From contig NW_019775413.1 in assembly GCF_001039355.2 (NCBI RefSeq), positions 36,977 to 100,976 on the forward strand: 64,000 nt of DNA, written 5' to 3'. The notes under the pieces were generated by a model. It saw only the letters and a program-made list of their open reading frames with translations, did not search any database and was not told the DNA's origin. Position numbers and translations under genes: made by a program. Within the stretch, counting starts at the first letter, position 1, and every line of letters begins with the position of its first letter. Source of the stretch: Lingula anatina. Its lineage: Eukaryota > Brachiopoda > Lingulata > Lingulida > Lingulidae. Shown here piece by piece: positions 1 through 14,973 of the stretch.

Positions 1-400
1 AAAAAAAAAAAAAAATGCACTCCAATGCTGCATGCAGTTTCATGGATAGCAAGTTCAAGTAGGTCCACAGATGACAGCACTATAGCTATTTAAGTTCCTT
101 CGTGTTCGATTAAAAAAGTCCCTAAAATTTGAAAATTACCCATCAGATGAACAAAGCTAGAGCATGAGACCCTGTTTTTGTAAACCACATGTCGTGGTGC
201 TCACATTATCTGTGTACTGAACAGCTAGGGCAGCCCTTGAAGATTTGGTGAACCGTGAAATCTTTGGTCTCTTAATTTATGGGTGCCTCCTAAGGACATG
301 TACAGATAGCAGTCTCAAACAAAGTCTTGCTTCTGAGATATAGCATCTGTATCATTTATTCATTTTCTTTTTGTTATGAATACACTTTGTTCAGTTGTAT

Positions 401-412
<12 letters not shown>

Positions 413-445
<33 letters not shown>
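413..445. repeat. (TA)n microsatellite
   Basis: Uninterrupted ta dinucleotides upstream of the first visible aminotransferase exon. Confidence 0.95.
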
Positions 446-448
<3 letters not shown>

Positions 449-1468
449 TGACCCTAATACATATATATATCTATGTCTACTATTTTATGCTAATACATGT
501 AAGTAAAGGTTACTTATGCATGCAACATTGTATGTTATGGTTTCTGTTAAGTTTTTTTTTCTATCAAGTTTGTTTCCTTTTTCCCATATATTACATAGGG
601 GTTTTATAGGACATGTATTTTGAGAGTCATATAGAGATCAGTACACTAGTGCATTTACTAGTGACCTACTTATGGATAGATAACATTATTGATCCAGCTT
701 TAACTTATTGGGAACATTTACACTAGACAAAATTTAGTGGATTGAGTTTTGACTCATGTTAAAATTCAAGCCTTGGGCTGTACAGATACATACATAAAGC
801 ATGTGTAATTTTTTTCTTAAGTGATATATGGTCTATTTTTCTGATGACAAAAGCTAACAATATTTGAAAAAAAACTTAAACAATTTAATCATTGTATTTT
901 TTACTTACTGTAATGTTGAATAAAATTATCCCACAATTAGTCTGCAAAAAAACTTATACTAGACTAAGAGTACATCTCGAATTACAATTAAAATGATCAA
1001 ATTTAACATTCTTGTTCACAGTAATTCATGCAAAAAGTACATACAGCTATTGCTCCTTGCCTGCTTGAGATAAATGACATTTCATTAGTTTAATTGCCAT
1101 TGCCATAGATTTGTTTGCAGTCCACCTGTGTATATGTAGTTTGAATGTTGCTTCCACTGCACACATCCGATATTAGGCCTGCACTTACTGATAACAGATG
1201 CAGACATTTTCTCCATACCTCTCATGACACAATTTGTTATATAATGTGTGCACACAATGAAATTTTTACCTTCCTGTTGTTGTTTAAATTAACATTTCTT
1301 TAGCTATTCAAGTTTAATTCAACCTGATAATAGCCTTAAATTTGGATGATAAGAAATGTACAGTGTAATTTTAAGTAATGAAAATTAATTAATTGATAAA
1401 TTGAAATCTATGTATAGCCACATGCAGCTTGCTGACATTAAACCTTGTTTCTTTTTTTCTCCATCCAG

Positions 1469-4400
1469 CACATTAGGCAGCTGTTGAAGGAAGGTAAGAA
1501 GGTGTACCACTTTGGTTTTGGTCAGGCCCCGTTTCCCCTTCTTCACTGTGCCGCTGAGGGACTCCGGGAGCATGCAGAGGAAACGGCTTATCTTGCCACG
1601 CAAGGTTACTTTGATTTGTCAAAATATGGGAAAATGATATCACTGGTTGAAATACTTTTTTCGTTGTCATTTACTTAAAGAATATCTTTAATTATTTGTT
1701 AGGTTGATTGTAAAAAAAGATGTAAATTACAGTGTATATATGATATATCAAATTTTGAGAAGCACCAGTAGAAAATTGACATAATTTTTTCTGTCTGGTT
1801 TTGGTTTACATGTGGTTATCCAAATGAGTGAAGCACAAATTAATCAATACTTGGGTGAATTAATTGGATTTTTGAAAACATTGACTTTTTTCTTCTCAGG
1901 TATAGCAGAGCTGAGGAAGGGTATTAGCAGGTTTCACAGCAGACACGATGACCTTGACATTGACCCAGATAATATTGTCGTAGCTCCTGGAAGCAAGGAA
2001 CTTATATTCCTGCTAATGAGTATATTCAATGGAGGTAAGAGGATTGTGCAGGTAAATTGCACTAGTACACTAGTGATTTTCACTGAGCCACTGGGTGTGC
2101 ATGGTTTAGAAATTGTTGTGAAGAATCAGCTAGACCTAAAGAAAAGTGAAATCCCTTTGAAATTTCTTTGTGCTCAAATAAATCAAAATTAAAGGCAACT
2201 CATCAGTAATCCTCAAAGAAGGTACCATATAGTTACTTGATTACCATTGGTTGTGTTGGTTGACGCATGTTAGTTGTGCAGGTTGAGATAAAATTGAATG
2301 TGTTAGTTGAGAAATAAGTGAATGTGCTAGTTGAGATAATTGAAAGTGTCAGTTCACATTTCAAAGGTCCACTTTAATACTAGTACAGATGTAATACAGG
2401 TATGAACCTGGCACCCTCCCTTAGCTCCTCAGGTACACCCTTATCCTCCTCTCACAAAAATACACAGTGTAACTAGTGAAATGGGATAAACCCAGGAAAT
2501 TTTTCCATTCCTGTGTCCTACATAACATAACATTGCCCATGTGTACTGTTTTTCGAAGAACAGTGTAGATCATGAGTCGCTGAACATAGTGAGGCAAATT
2601 AATTCTCTTAATCCTTGTTACCCCATCCTTTAAGCAAAACTCGTGCATCAACCAGTGCATTTAGCAGCAATGTATTACATGTAGTGAATTGATACTTATT
2701 AAACACAGATATTGCATGCACTTACATGTACAATGGTAAAATTTTCAGTGTATTTTACTGTCTATATTGTCCACAGACATTCTGATCCTGTCTCCTGCAT
2801 GGACAACCTACCAGCCGCAGTCCGTGTTGACACATCATCGTCACTTCCTGATAGACAGCTGTGCTCAGAGGGGATGGAGGGTCACCCCGGAGGCCATTGA
2901 AAAGGTAACGAATTAGGGATGAATTATGGGAAATGCCCATGTGCTCATTGAGTATATACTGCGCTACATGTTAATACAGTACTATATACTACTGTACATG
3001 CCAGCCTGTAGACACTGTGCAACTCGAATGTCACCTGAATTAATTTACCATTAGAATTCAAACATATCTGCTGGAACATATATTTCTTTCATTGGTACAT
3101 GTATTAGTTAAACTGTACTGGCATTGCCTAATTTTAATCTTTAAATGTTAAAACTCAAACACATTTCCTTTTCCCACAGTTTCAGAGTTAAATGAGTACA
3201 GAGTTTAAATGTATATATTTTGATAATATAGTACAATGTTTGTTTCAAAGCAACAGTGTAAGTTGTATATTTTTGTCATCTAGACTGCTATATTTTCATA
3301 GTTTGTTGATCTGATTAGAAATTCAAGTAAAAACGTAATTATTGTATTTCTGTTAATTTTATTATTTTCTGGAGTTCGACTTTTTTTCTATTAATTTATA
3401 CACGCAGGTGGTGAATGAAAATGATCTCAAGCAGAACCGTCTGATGATCATGTGTAACCCTGATAATCCAAGTAAGTTACGGCACCCTGAAGGTTTAGTT
3501 TACGTACTCTCACACATTCATTAGTACTAAGAGAAATGCAGGATAATACGATGCAAACAGGTGCCCCTGCATCAATGTTTACTACATGCAGCTGTTGGTA
3601 AATTAATACAAATATGGGAATAGAGGCAAGAAACGTTTTGACAGAGTTATAACTGACAGTGTGTCAAAAGTCCACTACCAGTAAAAGTTATAAACTGATA
3701 TCTGTATACTGTTTCTGCAGCATTTAAGACAAAAATATTGAATTTCTTGGAGCTATATTTCAGCCGATATTTTGGGTATAAATGATAACATATCATATTT
3801 TTACCCAAACAATTTTCTTAACTATGAGGTTGAACTGCATTATGACTCATTTTAGATAATAAAATGAGTTTTGTAACAATTTTTGAAAGATTTATAGTAG
3901 TGTTGGAGAAAGTTATAAATACTGACAGCTCATGTAGGATGCGATTGCGCCTTAAAACCTCAAGCACAGCTCATCTTTACGTACAAGCACACTAGGAACA
4001 GACAATTTACAATGTCATAACAACCAGTTTGCTTCTACGTCTGCTACAGGGGGGCATATAATATTACATACAGGATCCCCAGTTGAGAAAAAGATGCCAT
4101 TCCCATAATTTAACACAGTTGTTCTTGCTATTATGGGTTGGGGAGGGGGGAGGGGGGCGGGGGGAGGGGGGGGGGTCTTGCCTGTCTCTCCTCTAGAAAT
4201 GTCCCAAATTTCTGGTTGGACACCTGCTAGAAATGTTCTAAATTTCTGGTTGGACACCTGTGAGTCTTATTTATTTCTTGTAAAGTAATGTTTTTCACTG
4301 TCATTGTATTGACAGATTTGAACTGGCTTCCCTTCCTTTGCTCTTTTAAGATCAAAAAAATTTGTTTCAGCATTGCTATGTTGATTGAGTGTAGAAGTCT

Positions 4401-7400
4401 GAACAAATAAATAGTTTCTAAAAAGATGAAACATTTTAAACCTTATGATCAGGGTTGAGCATTTTAACCCTGCCTTAATTCATGACAATGAGCTCTGGAA
4501 GTTTTTACCATCGTTATTTACAAAAGGCAATGAAAAGACTACAGCACCAATTCAAGAATTGTTTGGGTATCCACTTCAGAAAATGCAATTAACTTTGGAC
4601 CTATCTAATCTGATGTTATATTGAGTAAGTGTTCAAGTTAAAAAATGCATTTGGAAGCATATACATGTGTAAGAGTATAACGTGGTCTTATGCCATTGAT
4701 ATTGCCTACATGAACATGATTAGCAACACTGATTGTTATGACAAACTTTATTTTTTAACCAAATTAAAACACACAATTACATACTATATACTAACATACT
4801 ACTGAAATCTATGTACATATTTAGATGAACTTTTATGAAATCTGCTGGATTACATGATTGTACAAGGCTTGAGCTTCCACTTGCATGATTTTAATTCGAA
4901 ACATTTGCCAGCGGAATGTATGTATTATTATTTTGGCTTAAAATGTAATAGATGAATAGATATATTAAGTGCTTTTTTTTTTTTTTTGCAAAATGCATCT
5001 GATCAAAATGTTTTTTTGTTAAATTGCTTTGGTTGCTGGCTGAATTATCATGCCAGTGTGAGCCTTGCCTTGGCTGTAAGCTGTCCTTTGATTGGTCAAT
5101 TTAATCAGTTGTCATAACTTGTGTCTGTATGACGATGCCTCGTTATCTACTCTTGGTTTTTCAGCGTGAAGCAGGAAAGGTGTATGAGATATTGGTTCAT
5201 ATGGCTTTGTAGTCTGCAGCTTATTTATTGGGGAACATGTTAGAGAAAAACACAGTTCTTGGTCAGAGAAATTAAAGGGGGTGGATGATGCAGTTGAGGG
5301 GGTTGCTATCAAGGACCAATAATCAATTTTCTTTTTGACATATTTTGTTGAAGGAGGACTGTATAGAAAAGTTTTTTTTTCATAAAGATAAGTAAATTAA
5401 AATGGTGTCAGTAGAGTTACTTAAGTGAGAGCCCCATAGTCACCAGGCCATGTACCCAGTATCAACTGAAATAAATTTTAAGTGACTTGGACAGGGGAGG
5501 TTATTCTGAAAATCACTTTGAAAGTGTAGAGTAAACATGCAACTGCATATATCTCACATTTGTAATTGATCTAATAACATGCTTATGTAAAAGTCTGCTG
5601 TGAACTTTTCTGTTGTCTATAATGCTACATTGTAGATATATACTGTTATTTAATACAATGTAAGTCTGCAGACTATACAGTCATAAAAGGTTACAATGTA
5701 TATAATGTGGAGGCTTTAAGAGAAAGGACGATCCAGTTTTGGATTGTCTACTGCGCGTACATGCCAGATGTGGTGCATTCATGACGATCTGCAAGCACCT
5801 GCAAGCGGATCGTTGCCGGCTGCCAACTCTGCATGATACGTGTCACGGAGGCATGCATGACGTGCCTGCGAGAGCGTGTCCCCTTCCTATTGCTATGGTT
5901 TCTTTCCAGCTGGCGTGTGCTACACAAAAGCCCAGCTTCATAGAATCAGGTTACTTTTTATGAGCATTTTGTTTTTTGGTGTATTTTAGTTTCTATGGTA
6001 TTAGAATCTATATAATGTGTTAATATGGTAAAGAAAGGGTGAATTTTTAATTAGAGTATTTATTACTATTACAGATTCAAAATCATCTGTTTACTAAATA
6101 GGTAGAGGCAAAGCAAAAATAATAAATAAAATAATTAGTGAAATAATGACAAAGAAATAAATAAATAAACAATAAATGAATGAATAAATGAACAGAAGTG
6201 GTGTTTATATCTTTAAAGGAATCATTTGATGCAATTACACTTTTTCTTTTCCTCTTTTATCTTAAAAGGTGATGATGATTATTGAAATGTATGGAGTAAC
6301 TTCATCTGAAAGTCCTTTCATACAGTGCTTTTTCTTTCTAAAAAAGTCGTCACATACTTCCCCTATGGATTCAAAATCATGTTTAGGTATAGCAAAAAAG
6401 AAAGTAACAAAAACAAATAAGAAATAAAAGAACAAAGGGAATTATGGGAAATAATAAAGTAATATGGTAAATAAATAAATAAATTCACAATTCGAAGTTG
6501 ACAGGTCATTTTTCAGTCATTGTTAAAAGGTAGTAATGGTAATTAAAATGTAAATTCAGATAAGAGTTTCAAAGATATTTTATCACAGAATTGCTTTTAA
6601 TTTGCTTCTCAAAAAAGTTGAAAATAAATGGTGACTATTGTTTTGTTGATCTCAGAATGAATACAACATTTTTTAAAAAGAGTAATCTTCTTTAGATGTG
6701 CGTGGAACTCTTTTATAGTTTTCATTCAAAATTAAAGGGATAATAACTCTTCATATGAGATCTATATTTCACAATAAAAACCTTGTGAATAACTCATAGA
6801 AATATAATATATTCTGTTTTACCACAAAAACAGCAGTTATAGCTATTATTCTGATATCTGAACTTGTCTTTAGACCACGTGACCTCCATTGATGTCTATA
6901 CTCTGTTAAAATCTCTTAAGAGATTTTAACAAAAAACCAAACTTTTTAGAAAAAAACCAGGGACTAACTTTGAATGTAAAAATGAATTCATTAACCATTG
7001 GTAAGTATGGGAAAATTGATGTTTACTCCAGGAAAATTCATTTTTTGGCCAAAACGAAGAGTTATTATTGCTTTAAGATAAAAACAAATTTGATAAATTG
7101 GATTTTATTTGGAATAGTATTATTTTATGATTTTAAAGCTTAATTTAGCAAGTCTTAAACCAACTTAAATCAAGTCTGGACTGCTGTTTGTCTGATGTAT
7201 ATATGTGTATGTCATAAATGGAGGAAAATACTTTTAGTCCATCTTTTCTATATCAATTTCATTTTCATATGTTTCTTAATTATTAAATCTGCCAAACCAC
7301 CCTCATTGCCAAAACTACCATCCAAGTATTTAAAATGAGTCAAATAATAATCTAAGAACTGATAATTGTTTATTAGTCTTAATTTAAGGTAATATAACAG

Positions 7401-10400
7401 TCAGTGTAGATGTGTTCACATTACACTCCAAAAGAACGTTTGTTTATTTTGTTGTTTGTTTACTTTTAGTGAGGTCTGCCGTAAGCACAACATCATAGTT
7501 CTCTCCGATGAGATCTACGCCAGGACAAAGTTTGATGGGAAACATGAATCCATTGGAAAGGTAAAAGAAATTAAAGGAAATGGCTTCTTTGTTTATACAT
7601 GTATTTCTTTTAAAAAATTGAATTTGTCTGAGTGTATAGTCAATTTTGATTATGCTGTACAACTGTAGTTCATTCTGCAAAGACTTAGGTTAAACTTAAT
7701 TAGGTTAAACTTAATTATAGTTAAACGGAATAAATTGAAAGTTTTTTTCACCAGGTACAAGGCAGATAAGTGTTTTGTTGCGATATATATTTCATGTGTT
7801 TTTTCACATCAGGGGATTAAAAAAATTGCAATTCATGGTGTTTTGTTTTCTCAGTTTTATCCTGAGGGCACCATTATCAGCACAGGGTTATCTAAGTGGG
7901 CCAGTGCTGGAGGATGGAGAGTAAGTTCACAATGATGTTTTATAACAATAAGACCTATAATGTGTATGTGTGTGATTTTGTGTGCATGCATGTTACATAT
8001 AACATATGTTTTTACACTGGTGTCCATATTTGAGAGTTTTTCCTTTCCCATATCCAGATGAGAAACAGATTCACTGTTTTTTTAAAGATTTTTCTGATTT
8101 GATTAAGAAATTTCTATCAAGCTTTATGGGCAATTACTCAGGTGACCAAATTTTATTTGAAGGCTAGAATGTTATCAGTTTTGTGGTATAAGGTTCCAGA
8201 ACTATTTTATAATTGTGATAAATAACATCAGGTTATGACCATGGGTTAATGCACTAGCTTAAAAGAAGAAAAATAATATTTATATATACATTTACATCTC
8301 AATTAAACTCATAAGATGAACAACTAGTAATTTTTTTTGCCATAAATAATTTGACTCGTCATCATTTAGAAGCCTCTCAATGATGACTCTTAAGCAAAAG
8401 ATTTAATTTCAAATTTTATAAATTATATCATACACTGTATTTAGCATGGAATTTATGATGTCTCATTCTTCAGCTTGGTTACCACATTTTTCCTGCCGAG
8501 TTAAAATCCTTAAGAGATGCTGTTAAAAGTGCTGCCACTCACAGTTATTCCTGTGCCCCTGCTCCCATACAGTTCGCTGCTGCTAAGGTGAGTATAGTAA
8601 CCTTTAGCTTCCATAATTAATGGCTGCACACCTATTGTGAGATTAGAGTATCCATTGGCTCATTTAAGATCACATGACCTCTGCAAGCCTTTGGAATATA
8701 ACTTCTGAGTACATTCTGTCATATATGGGTTATAAATCCACTAATACCCTCAGAATCAGGCAAAATTTGTACATTAATTTGTTTGAAATATTTAAATGAT
8801 GGATTGTGTGATATTTTAAATGTGGCTGTGCCAGTAGCAGCAACAACAGCAAGTAAAATATGTTATTAGGTTTATTTTGTTTCTGAATTATAATATACGT
8901 GTTATCTTATTTTTTTTACATAAAAGTTTAAAAGATTTTAATTGATAATGGTGTAAATTAATGTTTTCCTGATCGTTTTTTCCTTAAAGCAGGTAGAAAA
9001 CATATGAAAATGATAATTTTTTCTAATTTCTAGATGTTCAATCACACAGAACACTGCGATGACTATATTTCTCACACCAGACGCATCTATGAGGCAGTGG
9101 CAGAGCACACATACACGTATGTAATATGATATCTTTTTTTGTCTTGAATCATATGGTAATGACTCAATCTTTTCAATAGGAAAAATTAGGAATTTTACAG
9201 ATAAAGTATTTTTGTAAGTCACAAATTCTTAAAATCAGAATATTCCTATGAAAGGTGGCAACACAATTGAAAAGCAGGTGACCCAATAGTTTTATTATAT
9301 GCAATAAAAGCACCACAAAGTCTATATAATAATAAATTTTAAAGGTCTTTCATAATGATATAGTATAAGTTTCATCTTGCAGTGAGCTGACCTCTATAGG
9401 GGTAAAATGTGTGAAACCAGAAGGAAGCTTTTACATGTTTCCAGACTTTGAAATTCTGCGGCCCGCCCTGAACCGCAGAGGCATCAGGACGGGGGCGCAG
9501 ATGTGTGCCGCGTTGTTGGACGAAGCAGCTGTCACAGTAAGCATTTTTATCCCCTCTTCACATGCATCAATAACAAACATGTCATATAAAGCCTCATGTA
9601 TATTGTTTGATGCTTGGACAGTTTTGTGCTAATTTTTATCATGAGGAAAATGTCAACAGTACTTCTGTTTTAGGTTGTCATTTTTAATGTCGGAATCGAT
9701 AAAGACAAGTAGCTTTACTGGAGATTGAGACAAAAATTACTTGGGGACATTTTCAAATATGTATAGAAACTGTAAGATACCTTCCAGGTTGTTTTTATAT
9801 TGACCAAACTCTAATTAAATGTTCATGATTGTAAAACAAATGAAATGACCTTTATTCCAGCTGATAGCTGGTGGTCCTGCCTTCCTCCGCCCAGTTGAAG
9901 AGCTGACCACTAGGCTCTGCTTCGTGTTCTTCAATGGGAAGGTGGCACTAGAGGAGAGCCACAGAATTGGCCTGGACAAGCCACTCCCCAGGGATTTTGT
10001 CAAAGAGTTTTGTGTGGATCTGTATGAGGGGATACAGGTGAGGGGTTTGGTGTTATCTTTTGTTCTATTTGGTTTTTACAAAAAAAACTCTCAAAAGAAG
10101 TGAATGTGAAATCTTTGTTATCATTTTAATATCATGTTTTGAAGATTTGGCATTCAAATTCATTGGATTGCACGAGTTGCATACAGTTTGAATTATTCAG
10201 TGAGTTGCCACACAAATGCAATTCGCTATTTGCACCTGTTTACACAGACAGAGGTGGATCCAGGGTGGTCACATGGATCGCATGCCACTCACTGCCAGCT
10301 TCCCCTAATCTTTTTACATATTTACCCTTTGTTGTAAAACTGGGGCTCCCTTGTATGTTAAAAATACTTGACTTTTCCAAAAGCAAATTGAAGAATATGA

Positions 10401-10562
10401 AAAGCATTGCAAATTGTCTCAAAACAGTTTTTATATTACGTCTTGTATTTCAAAATATTGATGTGCTGTGATTTTATTTTCAAGGCACTGAAAGACTGGG
10501 CTCTTAAGCAGCTTCAGGATGCTCCATTGCAAGAGAATTGTAAAGAAAATGGAGATGCTTAG
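1469..10562 (+). CDS. PLP-dependent class I aminotransferase, 5' end missing
   Basis: Twelve exons join in unbroken phase: 1469-1604, 1900-2034, 2777-2904, 3408-3471, 5910-5949, 7470-7560, 7855-7920, 8474-8587, 9034-9116, 9383-9536, 9861-10037 and 10485-10562 (stop TAG). They give 421 residues. The fold-type I hallmarks are present in order: GFGQAPFP near the visible start, CNPDNPTG (the Asn contacts PLP), VLSDEIYA (Asp and Tyr contact PLP), the Schiff-base lysine in STGLSKWASAGGWRLGYH, and a C-terminal TTRLCFVFFNG whose Arg should bind the substrate carboxylate. The 40-nt exon 5910-5949 was found by phase and supplies the TG of NPDNPTG. The enzyme should transfer an amino group from an amino acid to a 2-oxo acid; the substrate cannot be read. 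The exon starting at 1469 begins in phase 0 and no convincing ATG exon was found upstream, so the start lies in an unseen exon or before the window. Confidence 0.9.
6732..7076. mobile_element. MITE family B (aaagggataataactctt), copy 1
   Basis: About 345 bp with inverted ends: ttaaagggataataactctt on the left and aagagttattattgctttaa on the right. The middle contains the palindrome tctcttaagaga. It lies in an aminotransferase intron. TTAA-like tetranucleotides bound the element, which would suit a piggyBac-type mechanism. Confidence 0.82.
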
Positions 10563-11151
10563 TAAAAGAAGAAAAAAAAAAGAACAGAAACCAGATGTTA
10601 TTTTGCCTTGGAAGTTTTCTCAGTCTAAGAGAAAAACTGATAGACTGATAGACAGTAGGGCTGTTGGAGAAATTTCTCTCTATTTTCTCAAAAAATTCTC
10701 TCTCTCTATTTCCTTAGCAATTTCTCTATCTCTATTTTCTCAACAACTTCTCTCTCTCTCTGTTTTCTCAAAAATTTCTCTCTCTATTTCATCAACAATT
10801 TCTCTCTCTCTATTTTATAAACAAATACCGATATGTTAAGTAAACTGCTGTGTGTGACTTTACATAAGCTGCACCTATCAGGATCATATTCTTTGTAAAT
10901 GGATTCATTTGGAAACGTGATGGTACATATTAATTACTTTAAATTCTAAGGAAAAGAAACTATCTTCAGACATTTTGGTGAGGGGTTACATTGGTTTAGA
11001 ATTTGTCAAAATTGTGATTTTTCTTTTACTTATGCACTGTGTTCATGTATTAATCTAACACTTAAAATATCAAGAATGATTGTAATCTGTACTAGAATTA
11101 TGTATTCTGAAGAAATGAATCAACAAATTATTTATGACTAAGTATAGAATA

Positions 11152-12041
11152 TGTTGCAAAGAAATTTTTTTGATGAGAAACTGTATGAGAACTGAGGAGG
11201 TGGTTTTTCAGCTATTTTATCCTAGAGCGGTTGAACAGAAACATTTATTTATTTGTACTACAGTGTCACAGTTTGAAAAAATTACAATGGCAGCTGTGGC
11301 TATAGCATGGGGAAGCAGTACATTTTAATTTTTTGCAAAAAGTATTTCCTGCCTCCTAATTAAGGTATCAAATATGATGTTTTTTTTTTTACCAATATTT
11401 TTATTTGAGTCCTCATGAACTGTTCATTAAGTCGAGCCAATTCTATGATATTTGATGCTTTATAGTAATAATTGTATTGATGACAACAGCTAATATTATT
11501 GTTATTATTTAATAATGACAAGTATTTATTTATTGTTATTATGTTTAATGGCCATTTAAACTAGTATTAAACNTGTTGCAAAGAAATTTTTTGATGAGAA
11601 ACTGTATTTTCATCATTGAATTAAACTGAGGAGGTGGTTTTTCAGCTATTTTATCCTAGAGAGGTTGAAGAGAAACATTTATTTATTTGTACTACAGTGC
11701 CACAGTTGAAAAGAATTACAATGACAGCTGTGGCTATATTAAGGTGAAGCAGTACATTTTTATTTATTTGTTTATTTATTTATTTATTTATTTATTTATT
11801 TTGTGAAAAGTATTTCCTGCCTCCTAATTAATGCATCAAAGATGATGTTATTGTACTAATATTTTTTTTGAGTCCTCATGAGCTATTTACAAAGTCGAGC
11901 CAATTCTATGATATTTGATGATTTGTAGTAATAATTATATTGATGACAACAGCATATATCATTGTTATTATTTAATAATGACAAGTATTTATTAATTGCG
12001 ATTATTTTTAAGTTTAATGGCAATTTCAACTAGTATTTAAC
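11152..12041. repeat. Tandem ~0.45-kb duplication around a single N, 3' of the aminotransferase
   Basis: 11152-11572 and 11574-12041 align with small indels and substitutions. Both begin tgttgcaaagaaatttttt and both end near ctagtatt(t)aac. A single N at 11573 joins them. Copy 2 contains an expanded atttattt tract at 11760-11804. Confidence 0.85.
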
Positions 12042-12256
12042 TACAATTTATTTTAATTTTATCAGTGAACTTGCTTGATCTGAAATCATACCAAAATAAG
12101 ACTATTATGATAAATTGAAAATAAGTTAATAAATAAAAATATTTATATTAATTTTCCATGAATTGCTTCTTCTTACAAACCGTTTCTGATGAATAATAGT
12201 TAGTGGCAAATTAGCTATAAATCTTGTTTCCTGCCAACTTTTTATATAGTTAAGAG

Positions 12257-12258
<2 letters not shown>

Positions 12259-12303
<45 letters not shown>
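12259..12303. repeat. (ATT)n microsatellite
   Basis: About 15 units. Similar tracts occur at 16905-16935, 22296-22345, 24476-24490 and 27928-27969. Confidence 0.95.
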
Positions 12304-12305
<2 letters not shown>

Positions 12306-14973
12306 AAACTTGAATATATATGTTCAGTTTACAAGTTGCTGAAAACTGTTGACCGACTCTTCATTAGTGATCATTAAAATGTTTTAATTATTTTAAAGTT
12401 TAATGACACTTACAAAAATGGCTATAAATTTATTTTAATTTTTTTAATGGTTAATTTATATGTGAATGTGATAATACATGTATGTGTAATGAGATATGTA
12501 ATTGTGTATCTCATATTGAGATTGGATAGTGTGTTTGTGTTAAATGTGATATACTGGTATAGGATATACTGTAGCACTGTTTCAGTTTTTGAAGGAAAAC
12601 ACTGCACAATAAACAGTTAAGATTTAGAAGCACCGTCTCATGATTAGTGTTTTGAAGTGTTTTTCGTTCATTTTTACTCACTGGTGTTCCGTTTTCTGTG
12701 AACAAAAGGGAAGCTATGATGCCTCAGAGAGCTCCCCTTTCACCTATATTCGATGCTTTATTACAAGGTTTGATATGAATTAGTTTACGAATGGTGAAAC
12801 TAATTTTACAGGAATTTAACAGCTGGTGACATAAAAATATTCAATTTGTTAAAGAACTGAGCGATTACTACAAGATAATGGAATTGGATAGGGTTAGCAA
12901 TGATATAAATACCAGTAACCAGAGATTAAAAATTATCAAAAAGATACACGCAAAATGCAGATGGCGCGCATGCTCCCTGTTTTAATGAAGCTTCCGTCTT
13001 TTGTAATTTCATAAACAGTCTTTTAGGTCTTTTAATTTTCACGGACTACTATTCTTTATTGTTGATTTGCTGGAGTATAACGAAGGACATGGTTTGACAT
13101 AACTTGCCCTTTTTATATCTTTTAAAGTCGCTATAAACCTTATACGCTGCATACCTACTGTATAAGGTACATGTTATGCTCTTAAGACTCTAAAAATGTC
13201 ATGTAAAGGTGTTATTTAAAAATGTTGTTTAAGTCCAAAAATAGCCTTTCTCTTACGCGTAAATTCTCCATGTCATGCGTCTTGAGACCATACAGTGCAT
13301 TTCGACCTATTAATCTGTGTACAAGAAGGTGGATTTAGAAGGTGTCCGGAAAGTTACTTTATCTTAATCCCAAAAGTATTAGATATCACAACTGCGCGAG
13401 GTACGTGCAATCCCTAGGAGGCTAGGTATTTCTTTCTGGAAGTTTAGAATTATTTCCTCATTCCAATGTTATGGTAAACATTCGAGAGAATTCAAAGTCT
13501 TGCGACCTCGAAGTCTCTCGTAAAAGCGAGCAAAAACTGTCAGAATTTATAATTATTCCTGGTTATATTTCTGGTTTTCAGTTCAGTTCTGGCGAAATCG
13601 TATTATACACAACGTATTCACCATATTTTGCTCGTTGCTTTTGCATTGTTTTCTAAGACGATATTCCCAGGACTTGAACACTCATTATAAAGGTTATCCC
13701 CAGCTCACGTGTGTTCTGGCGAGTTTTCTACTCCTGTATGACGTCGCACAGTGTCAGCAGCCTCGTTTTTAGCTATACTGAAGATTTCCTCTGATGACCT
13801 ACTGAAAACGGATTATTTGATTTTAAAAATAATCAATTTCTTTACTTAAATACTTACTCAAAAACGTTGCCAATGACAAAATTGTTCTGTACCAAATACA
13901 CCTTAGACACGCGGACTCCTAACTGCAAAAAAATAAATATTCTGGAGACTTTCCTACAGTTTTGAGGTAATACGCTGAAAAAACTCAAGCCACGAAAAGA
14001 CGCAAACAGCCGCAATGATTGGTACGGACAAACCCTCGAATAACACAAAGTTAGTTGATGGGTGTTGTGAATTAGGGTCAGCACAACAGCAACTGTATTT
14101 CATTAATTCTACATGTAGGCCTACTAGTAGTCTCCTTTTTGGACGTGTTTATTCTCCGTGGTGTGTGTGAGTGTGTTTGTGTCCGCATGTGTGTGTGTGT
14201 TTGTGTGTGTGTTTTGGGCAGGGAGAAGAGGTTATATAACCTTTTTTTGGACAATGAAATACTGCATAAACCTTATGTACAGTTTTTCTAGTTACATGTA
14301 GTTCACAGGTTTAATTAATGTTTAAAAGATATGAAAACTTTAAAGGTCTGAACATTGCACCCTCATTTAAATTGCTTCTCCCAATCGATAGACGATATTG
14401 TGTTTTTTTCTTTCATTTTTTTTTAAATTTTCATTTGCCAAATTTTAGACAAGATTTCCTTTTTTAAAAGTGCTTTGTTTGACATTTATCACGCAGAACA
14501 AATCTCCGTTACTTACTTAAAGAAATGTAGACAATTAAATTAAATCAACGCAATATTTGTTAGAATATTTTTTGCACGATAGGCCTTATATATAGTTATC
14601 AATGAAAATATTATCCGCCCGTCTCCTTCCGCATCCATCCCCTCACAAAGATAACCGTGGTTTATCGCCCGGTTGTATTGGCCGGAGTTGTAGCAGTCGT
14701 ACTCTCTAATTTGATTAATTAGGGGACTCGTATCAAAAGAATATCGGGAGTGATCTCATCACATCCCCCGCCTGGGTGGAAGAGACTGCCAAACATGCCT
14801 CCGGCGGTGAGTTCGCGGTCACGTCACGCATGGAAATAACACGGAAGGTTAAAGTGCTTGGTGTATATTTAGTTAGACGCGCCTAATACTTTGTTTTAAA
14901 CAGATTTAGAGAGCGTAATGTTACTTTTGAGACCAGTTCGTGTGTAATACAGCATGGGGGTATTACTGAGAGC

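Larger units (their letters stand above)
10563..14973. other. Intergenic region between aminotransferase and receptor
   Basis: Contains a ct/tttct-rich low-complexity tract directly after the aminotransferase stop (10663-10815), the N-joined duplication (11152-12041), a tta tract (12259-12303) and a gt-rich tract (14158-14212). A CpG-containing stretch at 14630-14860 precedes the receptor's first exon and could hold its promoter. No clear TATA box was seen. Confidence 0.5.

Noticed and set aside
15-55. Possible first exon of the aminotransferase (ATG near 15, donor near 59)
   Set aside because: Its frames end in phase 1 or 2, whereas the exon at 1469 needs an upstream exon ending in phase 0.
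376-609. An open frame of alternating Tyr and Ile
   Set aside because: It is produced by the ta microsatellite at 413-445.
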